Part shown: in pieces, positions 54,252 to 62,636 of the stretch
How the letters are laid out: each line of letters starts with the position of its first letter
Position numbering within the stretch: the first letter of the stretch is position 1
From: Gordonia sp. PP30
Lineage (GTDB): Bacteria; Actinomycetota; Actinomycetes; Mycobacteriales; Mycobacteriaceae
Direction: 5' to 3'
DNA: 64,000 nucleotides
Assembly (NCBI RefSeq): GCF_023100845.1
Contig: NZ_CP095864.1
Location: 1,426,001 to 1,490,000 of the forward strand
Notes under the pieces: generated by a model
Databases searched by the model: none
The model's input: only the letters and a program-made list of their open reading frames with translations
What the model was told of the DNA's origin: nothing
Translations under genes and position numbers: made by a program

Positions 54252-55421
54252 ATGGCCGACATCGTTCTGGAGAACGTCTCCAAGCAGTACCCGGACGGCT
54301 CGACGGCCGTGCACGGCGTCAACCTGCGGATCGCCGACGGCGAGTTCGTGATCCTGGTCGGCCCGTCGGGCTGCGGCAAGTCGACGACGCTCAACATGAT
54401 CGCCGGCCTGGAAGACATCTCCGGCGGCGACCTGTACATCGGTGGCGAGCGGATGAACGACGTCGCGCCGAGGGACCGCGACATCGCGATGGTGTTCCAG
54501 AGCTACGCGCTCTACCCGCACATGACGGTGCGGGAGAACATCGCCTTCCCGCTGAGCCTGGCGAAGCTGCCGAAGGCGGAGATCGCGGCCAAGGTCGACG
54601 AGGCCGCCCGCATCCTCGACCTCACCGAATACCTGGACCGCAAGCCGGCCAACCTGTCCGGCGGCCAGCGGCAGCGCGTCGCCATGGGCCGGGCGATCGT
54701 CCGGCACCCCAAGGCGTTCCTGATGGACGAGCCGCTGAGCAACCTCGACGCCAAGCTGCGCGTGCAGATGCGCACCGAGATCGCCGAACTGCAGTCCCGG
54801 CTCGGGGTCACCACCGTGTACGTCACCCACGATCAGACCGAGGCCATGACCCTCGGCGACCGCGTGGTGGTGATGCGCGGCGGTGTGGTGCAGCAGGTCG
54901 GGGCGCCGCAGGACCTCTACGACCATCCGGCCAACCTGTTCGTCGCCGGTTTCATCGGTTCCCCGGCGATGAACTTCATTCCCGGCCGGCTCACCCAGAC
55001 CGGTGTCGACAGCGTGCTCGGACCGATCGAGCTGCCCGACTACGCGCGGGTGGTCGAGGCCGCCCAGCGCGCGGGTTCCTCCGGCGAGGTGCTGCTCGGC
55101 ATCCGCCCCGAGCACCTGGCCGACGCCGAACAGATGGACCCGGCGCAGCTGCCGATCATGAAGACCTTCGACGCCCGCGTGGACATCGTCGAGTCGATGG
55201 GCTCGGACAAGTACTACTACTTCACCCTCGACGACGGCGGGCGCCACGCGGACCTGCTGAATCAGCTCGCCGAGGACCTCGGGGCCACCACCTCGGGCGG
55301 CCAGAAGGTGGCGCGTCTGCTGCCGGCCACCCGGGTGCCGCGCGGCGGCATCCTGCACCTGGCGATGGAGCCGCGCCTGCTCCACGTGTTCGACGCCGCG
55401 TCCGGCGTCGCGCTCCGGTAG
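54252..55421 (+). CDS. sugC: Trehalose ABC transporter ATPase SugC
   Basis: This 389-residue ATP-binding subunit powers uptake. Walker A GPSGCGKST (37-45), Q-loop VFQSYALYPH, signature LSGGQ (135-139), Walker B FLMDE (156-160), D-loop SNLD and H-loop VTHDQ. The C-terminal 150 residues form a TOBE/MalK-type regulatory domain (LLGIRPEHLAD, ESMGSDKYYYF). It completes lpqY-sugA-sugB-sugC, which recycles trehalose released during mycolate transfer. The next gene starts on the last base of its stop codon. Confidence 0.95.
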   Translation: MADIVLENVSKQYPDGSTAVHGVNLRIADGEFVILVGPSGCGKSTTLNMIAGLEDISGGDLYIGGERMNDVAPRDRDIAMVFQSYALYPHMTVRENIAFPLSLAKLPKAEIAAKVDEAARILDLTEYLDRKPANLSGGQRQRVAMGRAIVRHPKAFLMDEPLSNLDAKLRVQMRTEIAELQSRLGVTTVYVTHDQTEAMTLGDRVVVMRGGVVQQVGAPQDLYDHPANLFVAGFIGSPAMNFIPGRLTQTGVDSVLGPIELPDYARVVEAAQRAGSSGEVLLGIRPEHLADAEQMDPAQLPIMKTFDARVDIVESMGSDKYYYFTLDDGGRHADLLNQLAEDLGATTSGGQKVARLLPATRVPRGGILHLAMEPRLLHVFDAASGVALR

Positions 55422-56062
55422 TGGCGGCGTCGACGACCGATCGCATCGCCGCCCACCTGACCGCGCGACTCGGTGCGCAGCCGCAGCGCGCGTCGGTGAC
55501 CTTCCTCGGGGTCGAACCGATCGACGTGCTGCGTTTCGGTCCCTTCGACGGAGCTCAGGGGGCGATGGACGGAGCTCAGGGGGCGATGGACGGGGCTCAG
55601 GGGGCGGCGGAATTGGTGTTCGCGACGGTGGGCTGCGCCCGTCATCCCATGCACGACCCGGCCGACCTCGCGCCGGACCCGGAGCGAGGGCCGCGCGCCG
55701 AACTCGTGGTGCGCATGCGCGCGGTGTCGCCGCTGCCGGGGCTGCACCGCTCCCTCGCGACGGTGGCCGCCGCGCCCGCGGTGGAGGGCCTGGTCCTGGG
55801 CGATGACTCGCTGATCGACCTGCAGGAACCGCTCTGGGCCGGCGCCGTGTGTTCGGCGCTGCTGCTGTCGGCCGATTCCGGCGTCGACGACCTGCCGCTC
55901 GACGCCCCGGCCGACCCGGTGCGCTTTCTGCGGGCCGTCCCGATCACCGCGAACGAGGCCGCCTGGGTGCGGCTCAAGGGCGCGGCGGCGCTCCGCGAGG
56001 CGTGGGCCGAGGGCGGCGTGGACGTCACCGATCCGGCCCGCGGGGGCGTGACCCCCGCCTGA
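55421..56062 (+). CDS. Suppressor-of-fused-domain protein with in-frame repeat
   Basis: This 213-residue protein has the bacterial suppressor-of-fused (SUFU-like) pattern: VTFLGVEPIDVLRFGP at the start, FATVGCARHPM, ERGPRAELVVRMR and DPVRFLRAVPITANEAAWVRLKGAAALREAW at the end. Function in bacteria is unknown; the fold is linked to toxin immunity in some contexts. Residues about 43-63 are three copies of DGAQGAM encoded by a 21-bp tandem repeat that also occurs between genes. The GTG start shares one base with the sugC stop, so it is coupled to the importer operon. Confidence 0.82.
   Translation: MAASTTDRIAAHLTARLGAQPQRASVTFLGVEPIDVLRFGPFDGAQGAMDGAQGAMDGAQGAAELVFATVGCARHPMHDPADLAPDPERGPRAELVVRMRAVSPLPGLHRSLATVAAAPAVEGLVLGDDSLIDLQEPLWAGAVCSALLLSADSGVDDLPLDAPADPVRFLRAVPITANEAAWVRLKGAAALREAWAEGGVDVTDPARGGVTPA
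55547..55609 (+). repeat. In-frame 21-bp tandem repeat within a coding gene
   Basis: Three 21-bp units (55547-55567, 55568-55588, 55589-55609) share GACGGAGCTCAGGGGGCGA. The unit length and the GCTCAG core match the array at 41315-41377. The copy adds seven residues per unit without shifting the frame. Confidence 0.88.
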
Positions 56063-56069
56063 CCGGGCG

Positions 56070-57203
56070 TCAGAGCCAGTGGTTGCGGTGCAGGGTCCGC
56101 CATAGCAGCAGACACACGCTGATCACGCTGAGCAGCAGCACCGGATACGACCAATGCCAGTGCAGCTCGGGCATCCAGTCGAAGTTCATGCCGTAGAAGC
56201 CGGCGACCATCGTCGGGACCGCGGCCAGCGCCGCCCACGACGAGATCTTGCGCATGTCGGTGTTCTGCTGGATACCGACCTTGGTGGCGGCGGCGCCCAG
56301 GAGCGAGGTGAGCCGCTCGTCGTACTCGGTCACGGCGTCGATCACGGTGCGCAGGTGGTCGTGCACGTCACGGAAGTGCCGGCGATTCTCCTTCTGCCGG
56401 AAGGTCTCGGTGCGCTCCACGCGCAGCAGCGCGCGCGGCCGCTGGTCGTCGCCGGACAGCCAGGCCAGCGGCTCGTCGAGCGGCATCACGACTCGCCGCA
56501 GTTCCAGGATCTCCCGCTTGAACAGGTAGACCACGTCGATGTCGAGGTTCTTGGTGCTCGAGGAGAACACCCGTTCCTCCACCTCGTCGACGTCGTCCTG
56601 CATCTCCTCGACGACGGCCAGGTAGCCGTCGATGATGTGGTCGGCGATGGCGTGCACCACCGCGGGCGGACCGACGGCCAGGCGCTCGGGGTTGGTCTCC
56701 AGCCGCGCCCGCACGCCGGCGAGCCCGGTGTGGTCGCCGTGCCGCACGGTGATGACGAAGTCGTGGCCGGCGACGATCATGATCTCGCCGGTGTCGACGA
56801 TGTCGTTGGCCCGGTCGAGCGAGTCGTGGTCGATGTACTTCATGGTGCGCAGCACCATGAAGAGCGTGCCGTCGTACAGTTCGAGCTTCGGCCGCTGGTG
56901 CGCGTGCACCACGTCCTCCACCAGCAGCGGGTGCAGGCCGAAGACCTCGGCGACGGTGTTCATCTGACCCTGGGTCGGCGCGTGCAGGCCGAGCCACACG
57001 AAGCCCTCGCCGGTCTCGCGGACGATCTCGTGCGCGCTGGCGTAGTCGACATGCGCGGACACGCGCCTGCCGTCGACGTAGATGCCGCAGTCCACGATGG
57101 CGCGGCTCGCCGGTATCGGCGGCAGGATCGGGCCGTCGCCGCCGCGGCGGCCGCCGTTGCCGCCCCAGGGGAGTGAGGGCACGTCCACGATCGTACGGCG
57201 CAT
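56070..57203 (-). CDS. corA: CorA-family magnesium/cobalt transporter
   Basis: This transporter of about 377 residues has a large cytoplasmic N-domain (EGFVWLGLHAPTQGQM; HAHQRPKLELYDGTLFMVLRTM), a long helix (LVVEEMQDDVDEVEERVFSS), and two C-terminal transmembrane helices with the selectivity motif YGMNFDWMPEL between them. It imports Mg2+ as a pentamer. The order sugC-(SUFU)-corA matches Rv1238-Rv1239c. ATG at 57203 was chosen; ATG at 57227 is in frame and would share its CATG with the start of the divergent marC gene. Confidence 0.92.
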   Translation of the reverse strand: MRRTIVDVPSLPWGGNGGRRGGDGPILPPIPASRAIVDCGIYVDGRRVSAHVDYASAHEIVRETGEGFVWLGLHAPTQGQMNTVAEVFGLHPLLVEDVVHAHQRPKLELYDGTLFMVLRTMKYIDHDSLDRANDIVDTGEIMIVAGHDFVITVRHGDHTGLAGVRARLETNPERLAVGPPAVVHAIADHIIDGYLAVVEEMQDDVDEVEERVFSSSTKNLDIDVVYLFKREILELRRVVMPLDEPLAWLSGDDQRPRALLRVERTETFRQKENRRHFRDVHDHLRTVIDAVTEYDERLTSLLGAAATKVGIQQNTDMRKISSWAALAAVPTMVAGFYGMNFDWMPELHWHWSYPVLLLSVISVCLLLWRTLHRNHWL

Positions 57204-57225
57204 CGTGCCGCGGGGCCCGGGTAAC

Positions 57226-57855
57226 ATGCGCCCCGTGCACTTCGAGACGGCGGTTTACACCACGACGGCGATCACGCTGATCGTCATCATGGATCCGCCG
57301 GGCCAGGTTCCGGTGTTCCTGTCCCTGGTCGGACGCCGCTCACCCGAGTACCGCAGACGCGCGGCGATCCAGGCGCCGCTGGTGTCGCTGCTGGTCATCA
57401 GCATCTTCGCGGTGGCCGGCCGGTTCATCCTCAACTACCTGCACGTCTCCATCTCGGCGTTGCAGGGGGCCGGCGGCCTGCTGCTGCTTCTGGTGGCGCT
57501 GCAACTGCTGACCACCACCGGCGGCCCGAAGACCGCGGCGGCCGACGACGAGGTCAACGTCGCGCTGGTGCCGTTGGGGACCCCGCTGCTGGCCGGCCCC
57601 GGTGCGATCGCCGCGGTGATCGTCGCCGTCAGCCAAGCGCACGGCCGGCCGGGCGCCTACCTGGCGATCGCGGCGGCGATCATCACGGCGCACGCCGTGG
57701 TCTGCCTGGCACTGCTGTATTCGACGGTACTGATCCGCGTCTTGAAGGTCAGCGGCATCACCCTGCTGGCCAAGATCGCCGGTCTGCTGCTGGCCACCAT
57801 CGCCGTCCAGTTGATCGCGACCTCGGTGACCGGATTCGTGCAGGCCGCCTCGTGA
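57226..57855 (+). CDS. MarC-family integral membrane protein
   Basis: This 209-residue protein has six transmembrane helices and the MarC pattern: TAITLIVIMDPPGQVPVFLSLV at the N-terminus, ALQGAGGLLLLLVALQLL and VPLGTPLLAGPGAIAAVIV in the middle. Its role is unclear; the family was once linked to multidrug resistance but that was not confirmed. ATG 57226 or GTG 57235 may be the start. The start region is shared with the divergent corA gene, so the two promoters must overlap coding DNA. Confidence 0.88.
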   Translation: MRPVHFETAVYTTTAITLIVIMDPPGQVPVFLSLVGRRSPEYRRRAAIQAPLVSLLVISIFAVAGRFILNYLHVSISALQGAGGLLLLLVALQLLTTTGGPKTAAADDEVNVALVPLGTPLLAGPGAIAAVIVAVSQAHGRPGAYLAIAAAIITAHAVVCLALLYSTVLIRVLKVSGITLLAKIAGLLLATIAVQLIATSVTGFVQAAS

Positions 57856-57892
57856 GTTCGCGTCGGCGTCGGGTCGGCTACCGTGGGCAACG

Positions 57893-58756
57893 ATGCTGAA
57901 GCTGCGTATCCCGGCCGCGATCCTGGCGATCCTCGCGGCGCTGGCGACCCTCACCGCGTGTGGTGACGACACCGCGCGCCCCCTGCTGATCGGCTCGTCG
58001 TCGTCGCCCGCCATGCGGGCCGCGGCCGCCGTGTACGCGGTCTCGCTGACCCGGGCCGGTATCCCGGCGACCACCGACGGCGCACCGACCGGATCGGACG
58101 CGCAGCTGCTTGGCGATGCCGGGACCGGCCGCGTCGATCTGTTCCCCGCCTTCACCGGCGACCTCCTCACCCAGCTCTCCAGCACGCCCGAGGCGATGGG
58201 TGGCGAGGACCTGCTGACCGAGGTGGCCCGCGCGCTGCCGCAGGGCGTCTCCATCGGCGACCCGACCGGGGCGAGCAACCGCCCGCAACTGCTGATCGCG
58301 GCCGGTCTGCGGGACCGGCACGACGTGGCGACTCTGGACGACTGCGGGCGGCTGCCCGCCGGACTGCCGCTGGTGGTGACCGGTGACCCCGGGCCGCAGA
58401 CGCTCGCGGCGTTCGCCGGCTGCCGTCCCGGGCCGGTCGAGACGGTCGCCGATCCGCGCGCGGTGATCGCCCGGGTGTCGACCGGGCAGGCACTGGGCGT
58501 GCTGCCCGCGCTGGACACCGCCGGGGCCGGCGACCTGGGCGACGTGCAGGCGCTCAAAGCGACCGGTGCGCCCCGCGCGCAGGATCTGGTGCCGGTGTAC
58601 CGCAGTGCGGCGTTGAGCAAGTCGGGTCTCAAGCAGCTCGGCCGGATCGCCGGGGAACTCACCACCGGCGACCTCGCGAAGCTCGCCGCCCGGGTGCGGG
58701 CGGGGGAGGACCCGCGCGTAGTCGCCGCCGACTGGCTGTCCGGCGCCGGGGACTGA
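57893..58756 (+). CDS. OpuAC-like substrate-binding lipoprotein
   Basis: This 287-residue lipoprotein has a signal peptide (4-22) and lipobox LTAC with Cys23. The mature part matches OpuAC-type binding proteins of quaternary-amine importers: PLLIGSSSSPAMRAAAAVYAVSL, DLFPAFTGDLLTQL, LVPVYRSAALSKSG. No permease or ATPase gene is next to it, so it is an orphan binding protein or works with a distant system. Aromatic cage residues for betaine could not be identified. Confidence 0.82.
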   Translation: MLKLRIPAAILAILAALATLTACGDDTARPLLIGSSSSPAMRAAAAVYAVSLTRAGIPATTDGAPTGSDAQLLGDAGTGRVDLFPAFTGDLLTQLSSTPEAMGGEDLLTEVARALPQGVSIGDPTGASNRPQLLIAAGLRDRHDVATLDDCGRLPAGLPLVVTGDPGPQTLAAFAGCRPGPVETVADPRAVIARVSTGQALGVLPALDTAGAGDLGDVQALKATGAPRAQDLVPVYRSAALSKSGLKQLGRIAGELTTGDLAKLAARVRAGEDPRVVAADWLSGAGD

Positions 58757-58926
58757 GAGGCCCGGAGATGTTCGCGAATTGTATTCGAACACGTCACCCC
58801 CGATTGGATGACGTCAACGGGTGAAGCATCGCCGATTCGGTGCGATTCCGCGATCGTCACCGGGTCGTCGTTTGGTGTCGTATCCAGGTCTTATAGTCAT
58901 TTTGACGGTACCGAAAACGAGGGTGG

Positions 58927-58944
58927 CGCACACCGTGATGTGCC
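58927..58944. promoter_or_regulatory. Palindromic site similar to the DUF222 spacer motif
   Basis: CGCACACCGTGATGTGCC matches the complement of the spacer palindrome of the DUF222 promoter near 20266-20285 at most positions (16 of 20 over the longer window). It lies about 53 bases before the DUF222/HNH pseudogene start. The SOS-like box is not clearly present here. Confidence 0.35.
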
Positions 58945-58997
58945 AGTACTGTTGACCATAGGTAGATCGAACACTCACTTCGGGGGAGGTGACCGCC

Positions 58998-60832
58998 ATG
59001 GCCGACGCGATCGGCGACGTGTTCGCCGCCCGCTGGGCCGCGGTCGACCTCACTGGGGCCGGGATTGTCCCCGCGGACCGGGCTGATGACGACAAGACGC
59101 AGTGCCGGTCGTGGGCCGTCTATGCCGAGGCGGCCTGGCGGGGGCAGACGTTCTTGTACTGGCAGCAGTTGTATGCGGTCGGTCAGTTCCTCGACATCGC
59201 CCTGGCCGCCCTGGATGACCGGGTCTGCGCGGGCGAGGACCAGCACGACTTGTTCGATCCGTACACGGCGGCGGTGGAATTCTTCGCGTGCTACTTCGCC
59301 GGGAATCGGCGGGCCACCCGCGCGCTGGTCGGGACGGCGATCGCGGCCGCCCAGCGGCTCCCGCAGACCGCGGACCTGTTGCGCCGGACCGTCATTTCGC
59401 CGGAGATGTTCGACAAGGTCGCCTATCGCACGGACATCGTCGACGACAGCGCGATCATGGCGCAGGTCGACGCCGATCTGGCCGGTGCGCTCGCCGCGGC
59501 CGGGCACATCTCGGAGAAGGCGGCCGAGCGGATCGCCGATCGGGTGGTGCACAAGCGCGACGCCGATGCGGAGCGGAAGCAGCGGGAGAAGGCGCGGCGG
59601 CGGAAGAATGTCACCAGTCGTGATTTCACCGATGGTTTGGGTGGGGTCACCATCACCGCCGACGCCGAAGAAGCCCGCCTGGCGTATGAGGCGGTGGAGG
59701 CGATGATCGCCGGGGTCTGCCCGAACGACCCCCGTACCAAGGGCATGCTCCGGTCGGCGGCTGCTATCGCACGCCTGCGGCGGCTGCCGTTCACCTGTGC
59801 GTGCACCGACAAAGAAGCGTGTACAGCGACGTTGGGTGAGGAGGAGATTTCGGAGCGGCAGGCGCGGATCATCGTGCACGCGATCTGTCAGAAGTCGACC
59901 TGACCGGCGACGATGATGAGCCGGCGCTTCTTGATGGGCACGGCCCGATCAGTGCCGGGCATGTCCGCGATCTCGCCCAGCGCCCCGACGCGCTGGTGCG
60001 GGACCTCGACCTGGGTGCCCTGCTGCGTCCCCGGCCCGATGCGGTGACCCGCGAGGACGGCGACGCATCGGCCGGTGCTCCCGTCGACTCGGACGAGCAC
60101 GCCACCGATCCCGACGCCGGATGGCTGGCCGAGTTCCGGCCCACTGATGAGTGCGGACAGGTCGAGAACAACGAACCGGCATTCGAGGCACCCGACCCCG
60201 AAGAGCACCCGGCCGAGCCGGCCGAATCTGGCGGCGGGCTTCCGGCGGCGTTTCTGGCCGGGCAGGCCCTGCCGAGTGACCCCTACCGGCCCACCGAAGC
60301 CCTGGGAGTCCTGGTCTGCGCCCTGTTCGGGACCTGTACCGTGCCCGGCTGCGAGCAGCCGGCGTGGAACTGCGAACTCGATCACTGTGAGGAGTTCGAC
60401 CAGTTCTGTCCCGCTTCCGGCGGCCCGACCTGCTTGTGCAATGTCGGACCCAAATGTAAGCGTCATCACCTGCTGAAAACGTTCCTCGGCGCGGCCAATC
60501 CCGAGGATGGGTGGGTCGATGAGCAGTGGATCGACGATCGCGGTGTGGTGTGGACGGCGATCACCGCCTACGGCATCACCGTCGAGACCCGCGCGGAGAA
60601 TCAGTGGCTGTTCCCCCAGCTGGCCGGGGTGAGTTGTGCCCACCGGGCCCACCCGCCACCCGAATCATCGCCAACGGGTCCAACACGACCCGGCGGTGCG
60701 GGTGGGAGCGTGGCTGGGGGTGGTTTGCGGGCCGCGACCGCGTACAAACACGCCTGGCGCCGCGCCGAACGCGCGCGACTGCGTCGTGCCCGGGAGCGCG
60801 CCGAGGCCGCTGACGGCCCACCACCGTTCTAG
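58998..60832 (+). pseudogene. Frameshifted DUF222 / HNH protein gene
   Basis: Two frames form one DUF222/HNH gene. The first (58998-59903) ends IIVHAICQKST then TGA. The second frame, open across that point, reads LTGDDDEPALLDGHGPISAGHVRDLAQRPDAL and runs to 60832 with an intact HNH motif (CTVPGCEQPAWNCELDHCEEF...CKRHH). Adding one C at about 59898-59900 (ACCTGACC to ACCCTGACC) restores a protein of about 611 residues. It differs strongly from the other two DUF222 genes and so is a separate lineage. ATG 58998 has GGAGG 8 bases upstream. It could be a true pseudogene or a sequencing error. Confidence 0.8.
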
Positions 60833-60905
60833 CGCCACTGCCCACTGCCTTGGCGCGGCCGGGAACTGAGGGGCTTCGACGCGGCTCGGCTATCGCCTCG
60901 CCGGC

Positions 60906-61742
60906 TCAGTCGGCGGACGGCCCGGCGAGTCTGGTCACCCGCGCCGAGATGCCCTGATACCAGGAACCGGCCAGCCGGACGCCGAGATCGAGCACCTTCG
61001 CGTCGGGGCCGACCAGGACGCGGGCCCGCTCCTTGACGGTCGCGTTCAGGATGATCTGGGCCGCCCGCTCGGCCGATGTGCGGGCCAGGTGCTTGTCGAA
61101 GTAGTCGGCGCCGGCCTTCGCATCGCGGTCACCCGACGCGGTGGCGTTGCGGGCGATGGCGGTCTTGATGCCGCCGGGGTGCACGCAGGTGACGGCGACC
61201 TCGGGGTGGCTCAGCAGCATCTCCTGGCGGAGCGATTCGGTGAAGCCGCGGACCGCGAACTTGGCCGAGTTGTAGGCGCTCTGACCCGGCTGGGACAGGA
61301 TGCCGAACAGGGAGGAGATGTTGACGACGGCGCCGTCGCCGGAGGCGATGATGTGCGGCAGGAACGCCTTGGTGCCGTTCACCACGCCCCAGTAGTCGAC
61401 GTCCATGATGCGTTCGAGATCGGTGAACCCCATGGTCTCGACGTCCCCGTTGTGGGCGATCCCGGCGTTGTTGATCACGGCGTTCACGGTGCCGAAGTGC
61501 TCGGCGACGGTGTCGGCGTAGGTCAGGACGGCTTCGCGTTCGGCGACGTTGAGCAGTTGCGTGTGCACCTGCGCGCCCGGCACCGCACCGGTCACCAGAC
61601 GCTCGGTGGCGCCCAGTCCCTCCGCGTCGACGTCGGAGATCGCGACCTTCGCGCCGCGGCGCGCGGCCAGCACCGCGAGTTCACGGCCGATGCCCGATCC
61701 GGCGCCGGTGATCACCACGACCTTGTCGCGCAGATCCTTCAT
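60906..61742 (-). CDS. SDR-family oxidoreductase
   Basis: This 278-residue short-chain dehydrogenase/reductase has the NAD(P) motif TGAGSGIG, the NNAG motif (INNAGIAHNG), catalytic Ser in VVNISSLFG and YNSAK with catalytic Tyr/Lys. A C-terminal hydrophobic tail follows. It is a tandem paralogue of the gene at 61777-62610. Together with the adjacent monooxygenase it could process ketone/alcohol substrates, but no substrate is certain. It lies 34 bases after the upstream SDR gene. Confidence 0.9.
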   Translation of the reverse strand: MKDLRDKVVVITGAGSGIGRELAVLAARRGAKVAISDVDAEGLGATERLVTGAVPGAQVHTQLLNVAEREAVLTYADTVAEHFGTVNAVINNAGIAHNGDVETMGFTDLERIMDVDYWGVVNGTKAFLPHIIASGDGAVVNISSLFGILSQPGQSAYNSAKFAVRGFTESLRQEMLLSHPEVAVTCVHPGGIKTAIARNATASGDRDAKAGADYFDKHLARTSAERAAQIILNATVKERARVLVGPDAKVLDLGVRLAGSWYQGISARVTRLAGPSAD

Positions 61743-61776
61743 CGCGGCGCGCTCGGTGAGTGACGGCCCGGTCGGG

Positions 61777-62610
61777 TCATCGGTTCAGCTTCTCGAAGGC
61801 GAACTTGGTGACGCGCGCGGTGAAGCCCTGGTAGGCCGAACCGGTCAGACGCACCAGCACGTCGATGATCTTCGCGTCGGCGCCGACCAGCACGCGGGCG
61901 TTCTCCCGGTGCACGGCCGACAGGATGATCCGCGCCGCGCGCTCGGGCGAGGTGTGCGCGAGGTACTTGTCGAACATGTCCGAGAAGGACTCCAGGTCAC
62001 CCGACGTGGTCGCGTTCCGGGCGATGGCGGTCTTGATGCCGCCGGGGTGCACGCAGGTGACGGCGACCTCGGGGTGGCTCAGCAGCATCTCCTGGCGGAG
62101 CGATTCGGTGAAGCCGCGGACCGCGAACTTGGCCGAGTTGTAGGCGCTCTGACCGGGCTCGGAGAGGATGCCGAACAGGGAGGAGACGTTGACGACGGCG
62201 CCGTCGCCGGAGGCGATGATGTGCGGCAGGAACGCCTTGGTGCCGTTCACCACGCCCCAGTAGTCGATGTCCATCACGCGCTCGATGTCCTTGAACTCCA
62301 TCACCTCGACATCGCCGTGATGGGCGATCCCGGCGTTGTTGAAGATGGCGTTCACGGTGCCGAAGTGCTCGGCGACGGTGTCGGCGTAGCTCAGGACGGC
62401 TTCGCGCTCGGCGACGTTGAGCAACTGCGAGTGGACCTGCGTGCCGGCCGCCGCCTCGGTGATCAACGATTCGGTGGTGGCCAGGCCGTCCGGGTCGATG
62501 TCGGAGATCGCCAGCTTCGCACCGCGCCGGGCGAGATCGATCGCTAGCGCCCGGCCGATCCCGGAACCGGCCCCGGTGACGACGACGACCTTGTCGCGAA
62601 AGTTCTTCAT
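61777..62610 (-). CDS. SDR-family oxidoreductase
   Basis: This 277-residue short-chain dehydrogenase has motifs VVVTGAGSGIGRAL, FNNAGIAHHG, VVNVSSLFG and YNSAKFAVRGFTESLRQEM. ATG at 62610 was chosen since the Rossmann strand starts there (MKNFRDKVVVV); codons upstream are unrelated. It follows the monooxygenase gene after 26 bases, indicating a three-gene operon: monooxygenase, SDR, SDR. Its middle third is nearly identical at the DNA level to the downstream paralogue. Confidence 0.9.
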   Translation of the reverse strand: MKNFRDKVVVVTGAGSGIGRALAIDLARRGAKLAISDIDPDGLATTESLITEAAAGTQVHSQLLNVAEREAVLSYADTVAEHFGTVNAIFNNAGIAHHGDVEVMEFKDIERVMDIDYWGVVNGTKAFLPHIIASGDGAVVNVSSLFGILSEPGQSAYNSAKFAVRGFTESLRQEMLLSHPEVAVTCVHPGGIKTAIARNATTSGDLESFSDMFDKYLAHTSPERAARIILSAVHRENARVLVGADAKIIDVLVRLTGSAYQGFTARVTKFAFEKLNR

Positions 62611-62636
62611 GCGGGAGTGCTCTCTTTCTGGGGCTG

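Noticed and set aside
52395..55385. 996-residue open frame on the minus strand opposite sugABC
   Set aside because: The protein is a low-information run of H/R/D/G/Q typical of an antisense frame in high-GC DNA; the plus strand encodes clear sugA, sugB and sugC.
57225..57228. CATG serving as start codon for both corA and marC
   Set aside because: Alternative starts (57203 for corA, 57235 for marC) are just as likely, so the shared codon is not a supported feature.
58960..58985. SOS box at ATCGAACACTCACTTCG before the frameshifted DUF222 gene
   Set aside because: Only the left half TCGAAC fits; the second half is not GTTCGA at the right spacing.
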